The translations under genes were made by a program, and so were the position numbers. Shown here piece after piece: positions 15,908 to 23,855 of a stretch of DNA of 64,000 bases (position 1 is its first letter; the number at the start of each line of letters is the position of its first letter). Source of the stretch: Streptomyces sp. A 4/2 (GTDB taxonomy: Bacteria; Actinomycetota; Actinomycetes; Streptomycetales; Streptomycetaceae). The notes below the pieces were generated by a model. It was not told where the DNA came from, did not search any database, and saw nothing but the letters and a program-made list of their open reading frames with translations. The stretch is from NCBI RefSeq assembly GCF_940670765.1, contig NZ_CALNVW010000011.1:1-64000 (forward strand), given 5' to 3'.

Positions 15908-16336
15908 ATGTCCTATGACCAGCAGTACCCGCACGAATCCGCGCGGCCGACGGCCGACGTCCAGCTGAACCACACTGCCGTCTACGCAAGCGACCGGCAC
16001 CTGTCTGCCGAGTTCCTCGCCGTGGTCCTGGGCCTGAAGGTCGGCACCCCGTTTGGACCGTTCCTGCCCGTCGACCTCGGCAACGGCGTGACGCTCGACT
16101 ACTACGAGAAGAGGGACGAGCCGATCCAGTCGCAGCACTATGCCTTCCTCATCCCTGACGAGCAGTTCGACGCCGTTATCACCCGTCTGGAGGTGGTCGG
16201 GGTCACCTACTACGCCGACCCCAGCCACACCGAACCCGGCCAGATCAACCGTCTATTCGGTGGTCGAGGCGCCTACTTCGACGACCCGGACGGTCACAAC
16301 ATGGAGGTCATGACTCGGCCTTACGTCCGCCCTTAG
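15908..16336 (+). CDS. VOC family protein
   Basis: 142 residues. The first module is LNHTAVYASDRHLSAEFLAV with a metal-type His, and the second ends YFDDPDGHNMEVMTRPY, where the DPDGHNME segment is a hallmark of the family and carries the metal-binding Glu. The central DYYEKRDEPIQSQHYAFLIP fits the linker. The substrate is unknown. It ends at the edge of an IS5-type remnant, whose left terminal sequence begins within a few bases of the stop codon. Confidence 0.85.
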   Translation: MSYDQQYPHESARPTADVQLNHTAVYASDRHLSAEFLAVVLGLKVGTPFGPFLPVDLGNGVTLDYYEKRDEPIQSQHYAFLIPDEQFDAVITRLEVVGVTYYADPSHTEPGQINRLFGGRGAYFDDPDGHNMEVMTRPYVRP

Positions 16337-16339
16337 GGC

Positions 16340-17110
16340 GCGACAGGGCTGTGATCAAGGGGTGCCTCGGGTGAGATCTTTGATCCAGATCATCGAGGCG
16401 CGCAGGTGCAGCCCGGCGAGGTAGCTGTCCGGGATCTTGTCGTATCGGGTGGCGATGCCCCGCCAGGACTTGAGCTTGTTGATCAGGCGCTCGACCGTGT
16501 TCCTCTCCTTGTAGAGGTCGGCGTCGTGGCTGGCTGGCGGGCCGGCCGCCCATGGAGCCTCCCTTCTTCCGGTTGGCGGCCTGGTCCGACTTCTCCGGGA
16601 TGACTGCCTTGATGTGCCGTTCACTCAGGTGGGCTCGGTTGCCGTGGGACGAGTAGGCCTTGTCCCCGGCGACCGCGTCCGGCCGGGTGCGGGGGCGGCC
16701 GACGGGACCGCGGACGCGGATCCTTCTCAGCACTGGGATGAACTGCGGTCTGTCAGTGGCTTGTCCAGGGGTCAGGACGAACGCCGGCGGGCGGCACTTG
16801 CGGTCGGCGGCGAGGTGGACCTTGCTGGTCTGCCCGCCCCTGGAACGTCCGGGGAGGGCGGCCTTCAGTCGGAGCTTTTGCCGACGTCGGATGCGTTGTC
16901 GCTCGTCCCGCTCGGGATCGGGTTCGGCGTCCTGCCCGCTTTGTGCTTCGCAGGCGGCCCCCTATGACCCGGCCTTCTCTTCCTCGGCGGCAGCCTCCTC
17001 CAGCGCGGTGATGACGTCCTGGTCCAGGTGCATCCCGGCGGCGTCGTGGTGGGCCTACACGGTAGTTGAGTCGATGCTGACCAGGGACAGGTCCACCTCG
17101 CCCGCCTCGC
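16340..17110 (-). mobile_element. IS5-family insertion sequence remnant (transposase C-terminal two thirds)
   Basis: Read on the minus strand, conserved pieces follow in order: VSIDSTTV then an in-frame TAG then AHHDAAGM; QTSKVHLAADRKCRPPAFVL; GRPRTRPDAVAGDKAYSS; VIPEKSDQAANRKK; HDADLYKERNTVERLINKLK; SYLAGLHLRASMIWIKDLTR. These are the DDE-domain landmarks of IS5/IS427-type transposases (D in SIDST, D in GDKAYSS, E in NTVERL). Internal stops and at least one frameshift near 16540 break the gene, and the N-terminal ~120 residues are missing. The left end at 16340 keeps a CAGGGCTGTGATC-like terminus; no matching right end is found. Inactive. Confidence 0.85.
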
Positions 17111-17111
17111 A

Positions 17112-17326
17112 GCCTCCGCGATCAGCCCTTCGGGAACATCGTCGTCAAGGACTTCCTCAAAGCTCCGACCGGTGAAGATGCCCTTCCACTCGATCAGAGC
17201 CTCCTCGACATCGAAGTTGCCGAAGGACAGGGACTCGAAGACCCCGTCGGGACCACCCTCCGCGACAGCAGCGGCAGCTTCGGCGTCCGGTGCCACGAAG
17301 AACTTGATGACGATGCTCGTCGGGGC
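17112..17326 (-). pseudogene. 5' part of a host gene cut by the IS remnant
   Basis: About 70 codons encode SIVIKFFVAPDAEAAAAVA, SLSFGNFDVEEALIEWKGIF and TGRSFEEVLDDDVPEGLIAE, then the frame passes directly into transposase sequence. The style is that of a small, conserved actinobacterial protein of unknown function. The start codon is not clear. The 3' part is not seen on the other side of the IS remnant, so the gene is truncated. Confidence 0.55.
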
Positions 17327-17489
17327 ATAGTGCCTGCCTGTTCCGCCGGGCCCGGTCTATCTGTCAGCGGCCAGCAGAAGCCGGCCTACCGACCCGAGAT
17401 GCTGTCCGCCCACAGTAGTACTAGGTTCACCATGAGATCGGGTACAGGTTTCATGGCACCGTCCTCCTGCGGTGCCCTAGCGTCGTGCT

Positions 17490-18737
17490 ATGACGATTCC
17501 AGCTGGACTGAGACGCACGGTCCTCCGGGCGCGGCGGGACACCGGCTTTCTTGCCGCTGGTGTGCTGCCGCACCTGGCGCTGGTGCCCGTGTGGTCCTGG
17601 GCGGCGACGACTACCGCCAGGACGGGGAACTGGCTCCTTACGGTTTCCATATCGGCCGCCCTGATCCTGCTCGGCACCCCGGTGCTGACGGCCGTTCAGC
17701 GGGCTCGCTACCGGGTACTCATCGGTGTGGACGTCCCCCGGCTCACCCCCACCGCGCCGGAACAATGGACGTGGGCCTCGACCGCCCGGTGGCTCGCGGC
17801 GACGCGGCCTTGGCGCAAGATCGGCTACCACCTCCTGCTGGGCCCGCTGCTCGCGCTGCTGGAGATGCTGGTGCTCGCGGTGGCAGCGGCGTGCCTGGCG
17901 GGCGTCTTCGCCTACGCCTGGTCATGGGCGCTGCCCACCGGAGTCCGCCAGGACTGGTTCGGCTACCTGACCCAGCTGCCGGCTTACACAGCGGCTGGAC
18001 TCCTCCTCCTGTGCGCGCTGTTCTGGACCGCGCGGGCAGTAACCCGGGCCGAGGCGCGGCTGGCGTCGGGCCTGCTCGGGCCGAGCCGGGCGCAGCGGCT
18101 CCAGGAGCGGGTCGATCAGCTGGCCGTGAGCCGGACCGACTTGATCGAGGCCGTCGACGCGGAGCGCCGCCGGATCGAGCGGGACCTGCACGACGGCACC
18201 CAGCAGCGGTTGGTGTCTCTCGCGGTCAACCTGGGTCTGGCCATTACCACCCGCCCGGACCTGCCGAGTGATGCCCGTGAGGTGATCGCGGGAGCGCACC
18301 TGGAGGCGAAGGACGCGATCTCCGAACTCAACGATCTGGTGCGGGGGTTGCACCCGGCCGTGCTCGAAGACCGGGGTCTGGACGCGGCGTTGTCCGGGCT
18401 GGCTGCCCGCACGCCCCTGCCGGTGCGGCTGCGGGTCGATCTGGAGGAGCGGGTGGCGCCCAACGTGGAGTCGGTCGCGTACTTCGTGATCTCTGAGGCG
18501 CTGACCAATGCAACGAAGCACGCCAACGCGATGCGTGCAGAGGTGATCGTGCGTCAGGTCGGCGAGGTGCTGCGCGTGCGCGTTACCGACGACGGGCTGG
18601 GCGGTGCCGACGCCGCCGCCGGTACGGGGCTGACCGGGCTGGCCAAGCGGGTCGGCTCCCTCGACGGGGCCTTCCACGTCAGCAGCCCCGTTGGCGGGCC
18701 CACCACCATCACCGCGGAGCTGCCGTGCGCGCGGTGA
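17490..18737 (+). CDS. NarL-type sensor histidine kinase
   Basis: 415 residues. Two pairs of hydrophobic segments (near 22-40/50-66 and 115-142/160-180) form the membrane sensor part. The HisKA_3 dimerisation box is ERRRIERDLHDGTQQRL with phospho-acceptor His234, and the ATPase part has EALTNATKHA (N box) and DDGLGG (G1). It autophosphorylates and passes phosphate to the regulator encoded by the overlapping next gene. There is no ribosome-binding site. TAGCGT at 17478-17483 lies 6 bases before the ATG, so a leaderless start is likely. No transporter or target gene is next to it. Confidence 0.92.
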   Translation: MTIPAGLRRTVLRARRDTGFLAAGVLPHLALVPVWSWAATTTARTGNWLLTVSISAALILLGTPVLTAVQRARYRVLIGVDVPRLTPTAPEQWTWASTARWLAATRPWRKIGYHLLLGPLLALLEMLVLAVAAACLAGVFAYAWSWALPTGVRQDWFGYLTQLPAYTAAGLLLLCALFWTARAVTRAEARLASGLLGPSRAQRLQERVDQLAVSRTDLIEAVDAERRRIERDLHDGTQQRLVSLAVNLGLAITTRPDLPSDAREVIAGAHLEAKDAISELNDLVRGLHPAVLEDRGLDAALSGLAARTPLPVRLRVDLEERVAPNVESVAYFVISEALTNATKHANAMRAEVIVRQVGEVLRVRVTDDGLGGADAAAGTGLTGLAKRVGSLDGAFHVSSPVGGPTTITAELPCAR

Positions 18738-19378
18738 TCGCCGAGGATTCGGTGTTGTTGCGGGTCGGCCTGATCAAGGTGCTGGAGACGGGCGGGTTCC
18801 AGGTCGTCGCGGAAGCCGGCGACGCGGAGGGGCTGTTGGCGGCAGTGGCGGAGCACCGGCCCGAACTCGCCTTGATCGACGTCCGGATGCCGCCCGGCTT
18901 CACCGACGAGGGGGTGCGGGCGGCGATGGAGATCCGTCGGCGCTGGCCGGGGACGCCGGTGGTGCTGCTTTCACAGTACGTGGAGGAGCGGTACGCGGCT
19001 GACCTGCTGTCTGCGAACACCAGCGGTGTGGGCTACCTGCTCAAGCAGCGGGTTGCCGATGTCGCCGACTTCGTGGCGGCGGTCCGGCGAGTGGCGGACG
19101 GGGGCACGGCCCTGGACCCGCAGGTCGTCGCCCAGTTGCTGCTGCTGCGGCGCGACAGCGACCCGCTCGCGCGGCTGACCCCCCGCGAACGGGAGGTGCT
19201 CGGCCTGATGGCCGAGGGGCGCTCCAATGCCGGCATCGCGCAGGCGCTGGTGGTCAGCGAGGGCGCCGTGGCGAAGCACATCAACAACATCTTCGCCAAG
19301 CTTGACCTGCCCGTGGCCGACGCGGACCACCGCCGCGTCCTGGCCGTGCTGCGGTTCCTCGGAGCGTCCGGGGCCTGA
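18725..19378 (+). CDS. NarL/LuxR-family response regulator
   Basis: 217 residues from GTG 18725, overlapping the kinase by 13 bases. The receiver domain has the acidic pair in IAEDS and phospho-acceptor Asp52 in LIDVRMP; Ser and Lys of the switch are in LLSQYV and LLKQRV. The C-terminal LuxR helix-turn-helix is LTPREREVLGLMAEGRSNAG then VVSEGAVAKHINNIFAKL. It binds DNA after phosphorylation by the partner kinase. Targets are not evident; the unit ends before a convergent gene. Confidence 0.93.
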   Translation: MRAVIAEDSVLLRVGLIKVLETGGFQVVAEAGDAEGLLAAVAEHRPELALIDVRMPPGFTDEGVRAAMEIRRRWPGTPVVLLSQYVEERYAADLLSANTSGVGYLLKQRVADVADFVAAVRRVADGGTALDPQVVAQLLLLRRDSDPLARLTPREREVLGLMAEGRSNAGIAQALVVSEGAVAKHINNIFAKLDLPVADADHRRVLAVLRFLGASGA

Positions 19379-19393
19379 CCTTCCCGTCCGTGA

Positions 19394-20104
19394 TCAGTTC
19401 TGCTGTGAACGACCCAGTTCGGACAGATCGCTGTAGAGGCGGTTCAGCGCGTACGCGCCCAGGCCGAGGCCCTGGTCGATTCGGAGTCGTGCGGCTGGGT
19501 CTCGGTAGTGGGGTTCCAGCAGCAGGAAGAAGTCCTCTGCGTGTTGTTCGTCGATTTCGGAGTGGAGGCCGTAGTGCATCAGGTCGGCTTGAGCGACCCA
19601 ACCGCGGTTCACAGCCGTGCTGCCCGTGATGGCCGATACCGAGGCGAATGCGTACTCGATCGCGCCCATGCAGCCAATTCCCACCTGCGGGTCCTCCCAC
19701 GTACACACCGCACTGAGAACGCTGTTGTACGCGTGGACGGCCGGTATCATCTTCAGGCTGTTCAGCCGTACGGTGTCGCTGCCGATGCTGGCCAGAAATC
19801 CGCGGAAGGTCTCGTGATGGAATTCCTGGGAGCGGAATCCGCCGTGTTCTTCCACGACATTGCCCAGGATGCCGACGCGATCCGCGGGGTGCTCGATCCG
19901 GGACACCAGTACCGCCATCGGACGGGCGAAGTAGGTGACGGCGAAACCTAGTTGCTCCTGGCTTGTGCGGAAGCTCTCCAGCGACATGCTTCCGTCTACC
20001 AGCGTTCGGAAGTACGGATTGTTCAGGACACCGGTCTCGGCCACGATGTGCTTGGCGCGCGCTGTCACCAGCGGGGCCTTGGTTGTCCGCAGATGGGAGG
20101 TCAC
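19394..20104 (-). CDS. Haem-oxygenase-like diiron oxidase (iron-containing redox enzyme family)
   Basis: 236 residues from GTG 20104, supported by AGGAGAG 7 bases upstream. The all-helical TenA/PqqC-like protein has the ligand spacing of the HDO group: E86-x9-H96 in the EEHGGFRSQEFHH helix, E150 in GAIEYAF, and H181-x3-D185-x2-H188 in HSEIDEQHAE. The last spacing equals that of SznF as I recall it. Characterised members use two irons and O2 for N-oxygenation, C-C cleavage or olefin formation on amino acids or fatty acids. It follows an EF-hand protein gene on the same strand by 140 bases. The substrate is unknown. Confidence 0.85.
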   Translation of the reverse strand: MTSHLRTTKAPLVTARAKHIVAETGVLNNPYFRTLVDGSMSLESFRTSQEQLGFAVTYFARPMAVLVSRIEHPADRVGILGNVVEEHGGFRSQEFHHETFRGFLASIGSDTVRLNSLKMIPAVHAYNSVLSAVCTWEDPQVGIGCMGAIEYAFASVSAITGSTAVNRGWVAQADLMHYGLHSEIDEQHAEDFFLLLEPHYRDPAARLRIDQGLGLGAYALNRLYSDLSELGRSQQN

Positions 20105-20244
20105 GGTCGTCTCTCCTGGCGTGTTGTTCCTGAGCGCGGCTCGATGCGGGACCGGCGGAGCCCCTCTGACCGCCGGTGCCGCGTGGAATCAGCACCCGAC
20201 GGCGAGGGGCTCTGGACGAGATGACGCTGTCCAGTTCTGTCGGC

Positions 20245-20802
20245 TCAGGAACGCAGGGGTCCCAGAAGGCGGTGACCTCGGTCGTTCGGATCAGTACTGC
20301 TGTGGAACACGCGAATGGCCGCTCTCAGCTCGTCAGTTGAGATGGAGCCGGAGCTGTCGGTGTCGATGTCGGCGAACGACACGTCGATGTCTTCGTCGCT
20401 CAGCGCGAAAGAGGACTGAAACAGGCGCTTGAACTCGGACTTGTCGAGTTCGCCATCTCCGTCGACGTCGGCGGTGGCCACGAAGACCTTGGCGGACGGC
20501 GTGACAATCCGCGCGTAGTCATCCGGCTTGTCCCCCAGGCTGACGAACCCGGCCAGGAATTCGTCGCGTGATACGACGCCGTCCCCGTCCGCGTCCATAG
20601 GGACAAACAATCTCTTCCAGTACTCCAGAAGGGATCTCTGCAGCGCGCTGGCGGGGGCGGTTCCTGGCGTGAGCTTGAATTCCTGCGTCGTGCGGCCCAC
20701 CCAGGCGTACACGTCGGTTACGCCGACCCACCCGTCGCGCTCGTGATGGAACACGTTGTAGTAATGCTGGGCCTTGCTGTGGATAATGGATCTTTCCGGC
20801 AT
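20245..20802 (-). CDS. EF-hand calcium-binding protein (calerythrin-like)
   Basis: 185 residues from ATG 20802. Three canonical EF-hand loops are seen: DADGDGVVSRDE (70-81), DVDGDGELDKSE (112-123) and DTDSSGSISTDE (147-158), plus a degenerate one near residues 19-31 (HHERDGWVGVTD). This one-degenerate plus three-active layout and the length match calerythrin and related actinobacterial Ca2+-buffer proteins. It is cytosolic, with no signal or membrane segment. It lies upstream of the HDO gene and probably in its operon. A palindrome of TetR-operator style lies 130 bases upstream. Confidence 0.9.
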   Translation of the reverse strand: MPERSIIHSKAQHYYNVFHHERDGWVGVTDVYAWVGRTTQEFKLTPGTAPASALQRSLLEYWKRLFVPMDADGDGVVSRDEFLAGFVSLGDKPDDYARIVTPSAKVFVATADVDGDGELDKSEFKRLFQSSFALSDEDIDVSFADIDTDSSGSISTDELRAAIRVFHSSTDPNDRGHRLLGPLRS

Positions 20803-20931
20803 GCGAAGACCTCGAGTTTCCTTGTGCGGTGGGCGAATCGAGTACCCACCGCGACCCGGTCCACGAGCAATGACTCGTGAGCTCAGGGTGGCAGCGTTCC
20901 CCTTCCCGGGCGCTGGCACCAAAGCTTCATC

Positions 20932-20947
20932 ACTCATTCGAGTGAGT
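20932..20947. promoter_or_regulatory. Palindrome ACTCATTCGAGTGAGT, TetR-type operator candidate
   Basis: 14 of 16 positions obey dyad symmetry. It lies between the EF-hand gene and the truncated TetR remnant. It may have controlled the EF-hand/HDO operon. Confidence 0.45.
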
Positions 20948-20974
20948 AATTCGACCTGGCAGTTTCAGCCCGGT

Positions 20975-21175
20975 TCAAGGGCGTGGCGCCAGCGCGACCG
21001 CGATCCGGCGGTGGATGTCCTCAAGCAGGTTCCGCATCGCTGTGCGGAAGCTTTCAGTCCGGTGGTCACCGAGGGAAGAGGTGTGCCGAAACACCTCAAG
21101 GGCGACGAGGCCATGCAGGTGTCCCCACGCGATCAGCAGGAGCGCGGTAGCTGGGGGGCGGCAGATATCCCAGGC
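20975..21175 (-). pseudogene. C-terminal fragment of a TetR-family regulator
   Basis: About 65 codons ending at 20975 read ALLLIAWGHLHGLVALEVFR, then HTSSLGDHRTESFRTAMRNL and LEDIHRRI. The W-x-H-L-H-G-L pattern is the WHG ligand-binding domain of one TetR subgroup. The DNA-binding N-terminal domain is absent: upstream codons lose any similarity and the gene abuts the NUDIX gene. It cannot bind DNA and is a remnant. Confidence 0.6.
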
Positions 21176-21243
21176 CGTAATACGCCAGGCGATGAGCCTC
21201 GTCGGCGGGACCCTCCCAGCGGGGGCGTGGCAACGTGGCGCTG

Positions 21244-22035
21244 TTACTTGCCGAGTACCAGCAATGGCAGCCGCAAGCCCTTGTCGAGCGCGGCTACGGC
21301 GGCTCGGATGCGGCGTTCCTGGTAGGGCGGGGTGTACTTGCCGAGTTGGGCCAGCGGTACGCACGTGAGGGCGGTGATCTCGTCGGCCGCGTCTTCGGGT
21401 ACGGCGAGCGCGGATTCCTCTTCGGGGGTCAGGCGTCCCCCGTCGCAGACGATGGTGAACCCCTCGGCCGACCTCCTGCCCTCGGTCGGTGCGGGGACGT
21501 GGTCGAGGGCGAGGAAGTGGGTGAGGCGGCGGTAGAGGCCGGTCTCCTCGGCGAGTTCGCGTGATGCGGCGGTGGCGATCCGCTCTCCCTGATGGGCTCC
21601 GCCGCCGGGCAGTTGCCAGCCCTCGCGGTAGGTGGTCTTGACCAGGAGTACGGCGTCTTCGCTGTTGCGCAGGACCGTGACGGCGCCGATGCGTCGGCGG
21701 GGCGGGTTCACGGAGTCGATGTCGGCGTGGGTCATGGGGTGTGCCTCGTTTCCGGGGACCGTGGACGGCGGAGCGCCCCCGGTGAGTTCGGCGAGTTCGT
21801 CGAGCCGGCGGTTGACGCGGTAGGCGAACCGGGTTGCTTCCGCTACCGAGATGGAGCCCAGAGAGATCTTGTGCAGCGGGTGATTGCAGGCCGCGCAGGG
21901 CTCTTCGATGCCGATGTCGTCGAAGTCGACCTGGAGCCGCCGCAAAGCGTTGACGAACGCGGTGGCGGCGTCCTCGGCGTTCTCCCGGTCATTGTTCGTC
22001 CAGTACCCACGGTCAACAGGGCCGAAGTCGTTCAT
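21244..22035 (-). CDS. NUDIX hydrolase with N-terminal extension
   Basis: 263 residues. The NUDIX box spans G143 onward: GGGAHQGERIA then AASRELAEETGL, matching G-x5-E-x7-R-E-U-x-E-E-x-G-U. An extra ~115-residue N-terminal part contains a CAACNHPLH segment that could bind zinc and a helical ATRFAYRVNRRLDELAEL. The family hydrolyses nucleoside diphosphates linked to another moiety. The ATG overlaps the previous gene's stop (ATGA), so the pair is co-translated. The substrate is unknown; the Cys/His pair is unusual for a housekeeping NUDIX protein. Confidence 0.85.
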   Translation of the reverse strand: MNDFGPVDRGYWTNNDRENAEDAATAFVNALRRLQVDFDDIGIEEPCAACNHPLHKISLGSISVAEATRFAYRVNRRLDELAELTGGAPPSTVPGNEAHPMTHADIDSVNPPRRRIGAVTVLRNSEDAVLLVKTTYREGWQLPGGGAHQGERIATAASRELAEETGLYRRLTHFLALDHVPAPTEGRRSAEGFTIVCDGGRLTPEEESALAVPEDAADEITALTCVPLAQLGKYTPPYQERRIRAAVAALDKGLRLPLLVLGK

Positions 22036-22442
22036 GCCCGCGCTCCCTTGTCCTGGCTAAGCCGGGTGCGGAGTCGGGCCATCGTGGGCGACTCGGCGGC
22101 ATCGGCATCGGCATCGGCATCGGCATCGACATCGACATCGACATCGACATCGACGTCGGCCTTCGGGGCGTCGGGACACACCGGCCGGCCGCACCGGCAG
22201 GGCGGCCACTTCAGTACGGAGACTTCGAATTCGGGTTGCTCGTCCATGCGGTCCAACTGCCTTTCCAGTCCAGCGGCGACCTCACGGAAGAGGCCCTTCG
22301 TCAGGGGTGCGTATCCGGTGCGCGGCACCCAGTCCGGGGCCAGCCGCCAGAACCCGTCAGCGGATATCGGGGCATCCAACTGGTCTGCTTCAAAGGTGAG
22401 TTGCTCGATAGGTGGCTTGGGCGGAGTGCGCTCCCAGGGCAA
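22032..22442 (-). CDS. Acidic-repeat protein of unknown function
   Basis: 136 residues from TTG 22442; GAGGAG 6 bases upstream makes this start credible. A helical N-terminal half (GLFREVAAGLERQLDRM) is followed by KWPPCRCGRPVCPDAPK, a Cys-rich segment that may hold zinc, and then alternating Asp-Val and Asp-Ala residues coded by a hexanucleotide repeat. No family is recognised. It overlaps the NUDIX gene by four bases. It lies divergent from the XRE regulator at 22548, whose promoter shares this 105-base gap. Confidence 0.65.
   Translation of the reverse strand: MPWERTPPKPPIEQLTFEADQLDAPISADGFWRLAPDWVPRTGYAPLTKGLFREVAAGLERQLDRMDEQPEFEVSVLKWPPCRCGRPVCPDAPKADVDVDVDVDVDADADADADAAESPTMARLRTRLSQDKGARA
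22098..22157. repeat. Ten hexanucleotide units GRCATC
   Basis: Five GGCATC units are followed by four GACATC and one GACGTC, all in phase. On the minus strand they code for the Asp-Ala/Asp-Val run of the acidic protein. Unit loss or gain keeps the reading frame. Confidence 0.9.
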
Positions 22443-22547
22443 CGTCCGCTCCTCTCCGTAGTCATTCCACTACCAGGAGCACCTAGGGTGGCCTACAGTC
22501 AGAAAGCCTTCAAGTAATCAGAAGCGAAGGAAGGACTGGGTGGCGGC

Positions 22548-23387
22548 ATGGTCAACCGCAAGGAATTAGACCCGGAGAGCAGCCCACGAGCGGCCTACGG
22601 GGCCCGTATGCGCAGGTTGCGTGAGAAGCACGGCTGGAACCAGGATGATCTGGCCGAGAAGCTGGGGTGTTCAAGCCAGCATATTTCGGCTGTTGAAACT
22701 GCCCGAAAGCCGCCGACCCTCCCCTTTTCGCTCAAGCTCGATCTGGCATTCAGCACGACCGGTTCTGCCGAAGCGTTCGAGCGCGAGTGGCGCGAGATGC
22801 GGCACGGCTCGCTGCTGGAGGGGTTTCCGGAGTACGTGGGGCATGAGGGCAGGGCCGTCGAGTTCCGGCTCTACAACATTGGGATCGTTCCGGGCCTGTT
22901 GCAGACGCCCGAGTACGCACGGGTGTTGGCGGACAGTGCCGTGCGGCGGGGTGCCATCACACCCCAACAAGCCGATGAACGTGTCTCGTTCCTGGCGGAT
23001 CGACAGGCGGCGCTGGTGCGGCCCCGGCCCCCCATGCTGTTTGTGACCATGGATGAGAGCTGCATCCGTCGTCCTGTCGGCGGGGCGGCCGTCATGAACG
23101 CCCAGTTGGCGAGTCTGGTCGAGTTCGCCGAACTGCCGAACACACTGTTGCAGGTGGCGCCGTACGGGATAGGTGAGCGTCGTACGTTCGACCTGCCCGT
23201 CAACCTCTTGACGCTGCCGGACCGGTCCGTGATCTGTTACGCCGAGTCCCAATCCCAGGGGCACCTGGACCGCGAGAGCACGTCCGTGCTGCCCATGTTG
23301 ACGGCCTACCATCAACTGCAGGGCGAAGCGCTGTCTCAAGCGGCGTCCGTGGCCATGATCAACGAGGCACGAAAGGGCACCCGGTGA
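22548..23387 (+). CDS. XRE-family regulator with DUF5753 domain
   Basis: 279 residues. The helix-turn-helix lies near residues 17-55 (MRRLREKHGWNQDDLAEKLG, then SSQHISAVETARKPP). The rest is the actinobacterial ligand or partner domain (YVGHEGRAVEFRLYN, IVPGLLQTPEYARVLA, the late LLTLPDRSVICYAE). These regulators pair with a small DUF397 protein, as in the WhiJ-type systems that affect development and secondary metabolism. The DUF397 gene follows with a GTGA overlap, so both are made from one message. Confidence 0.92.
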   Translation: MVNRKELDPESSPRAAYGARMRRLREKHGWNQDDLAEKLGCSSQHISAVETARKPPTLPFSLKLDLAFSTTGSAEAFEREWREMRHGSLLEGFPEYVGHEGRAVEFRLYNIGIVPGLLQTPEYARVLADSAVRRGAITPQQADERVSFLADRQAALVRPRPPMLFVTMDESCIRRPVGGAAVMNAQLASLVEFAELPNTLLQVAPYGIGERRTFDLPVNLLTLPDRSVICYAESQSQGHLDRESTSVLPMLTAYHQLQGEALSQAASVAMINEARKGTR

Positions 23388-23596
23388 CGACCGACGAATC
23401 CCCCCGCTGGTTCAAGTCTTCCTACAGCAACAATGGCGGCGACTGCGTTGAGGTCGCCGTCAACCTCATCGCTTCGCGCGGCGTGGTTCCCGTCCGTGAC
23501 TCCAAGAACCCGAGCGGTCCCGTGCTGAACGTCCCTACCGGCGCGTTCGCCTCCTTCGTGGCGGGCGTCAAGGGCGAAGAGTTCAGCGCCGTCTGA
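23384..23596 (+). CDS. DUF397 protein
   Basis: 70 residues from GTG 23384, overlapping the regulator's stop. It shows the family signature WFKSSYSNNGGDCVEVA, VPVRDSKNPSGPVL and the closing AFASFVAGVKGEEF. These small proteins are thought to bind and modulate the partner XRE regulator. It contains no DNA-binding motif itself. Confidence 0.92.
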   Translation: MTTDESPRWFKSSYSNNGGDCVEVAVNLIASRGVVPVRDSKNPSGPVLNVPTGAFASFVAGVKGEEFSAV

Positions 23597-23716
23597 CCGC
23601 CTGGCCCGGCCCATACCGCATCAGGGCTGCCCCATCGCGCGTGTGACGCGTGGTGGGGCTTCTCGCTGTCTCAGCACACGTCAGGGTGTGGCGGCAGGGT
23701 CCCAAGGGCCCTTCAT

Positions 23717-23816
23717 TCTGCAGCTGTTGCATCACCAGGTCTCGATACGGCAGCGAGACCATTGTCGGGGTCGGAAATGGTGTGGTAGACGCTGATCCAG
23801 TAGCCCTTGGCCGTGG
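23717..23816 (-). pseudogene. Decayed DUF1330-like fragment
   Basis: On the minus strand TAKGYWISVYHTISDPDN appears, which resembles the start of DUF1330 proteins (KGYWVxVYRxxxDPE). A single-base shift after this would continue with PYRDLVMQQLQ-like sequence. There is no intact frame, no start codon in place and no downstream domain. Confidence 0.4.
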
Positions 23817-23855
23817 AAACCTCCAGCAATCGAAAGAGTACATCTGACTTCGAAT

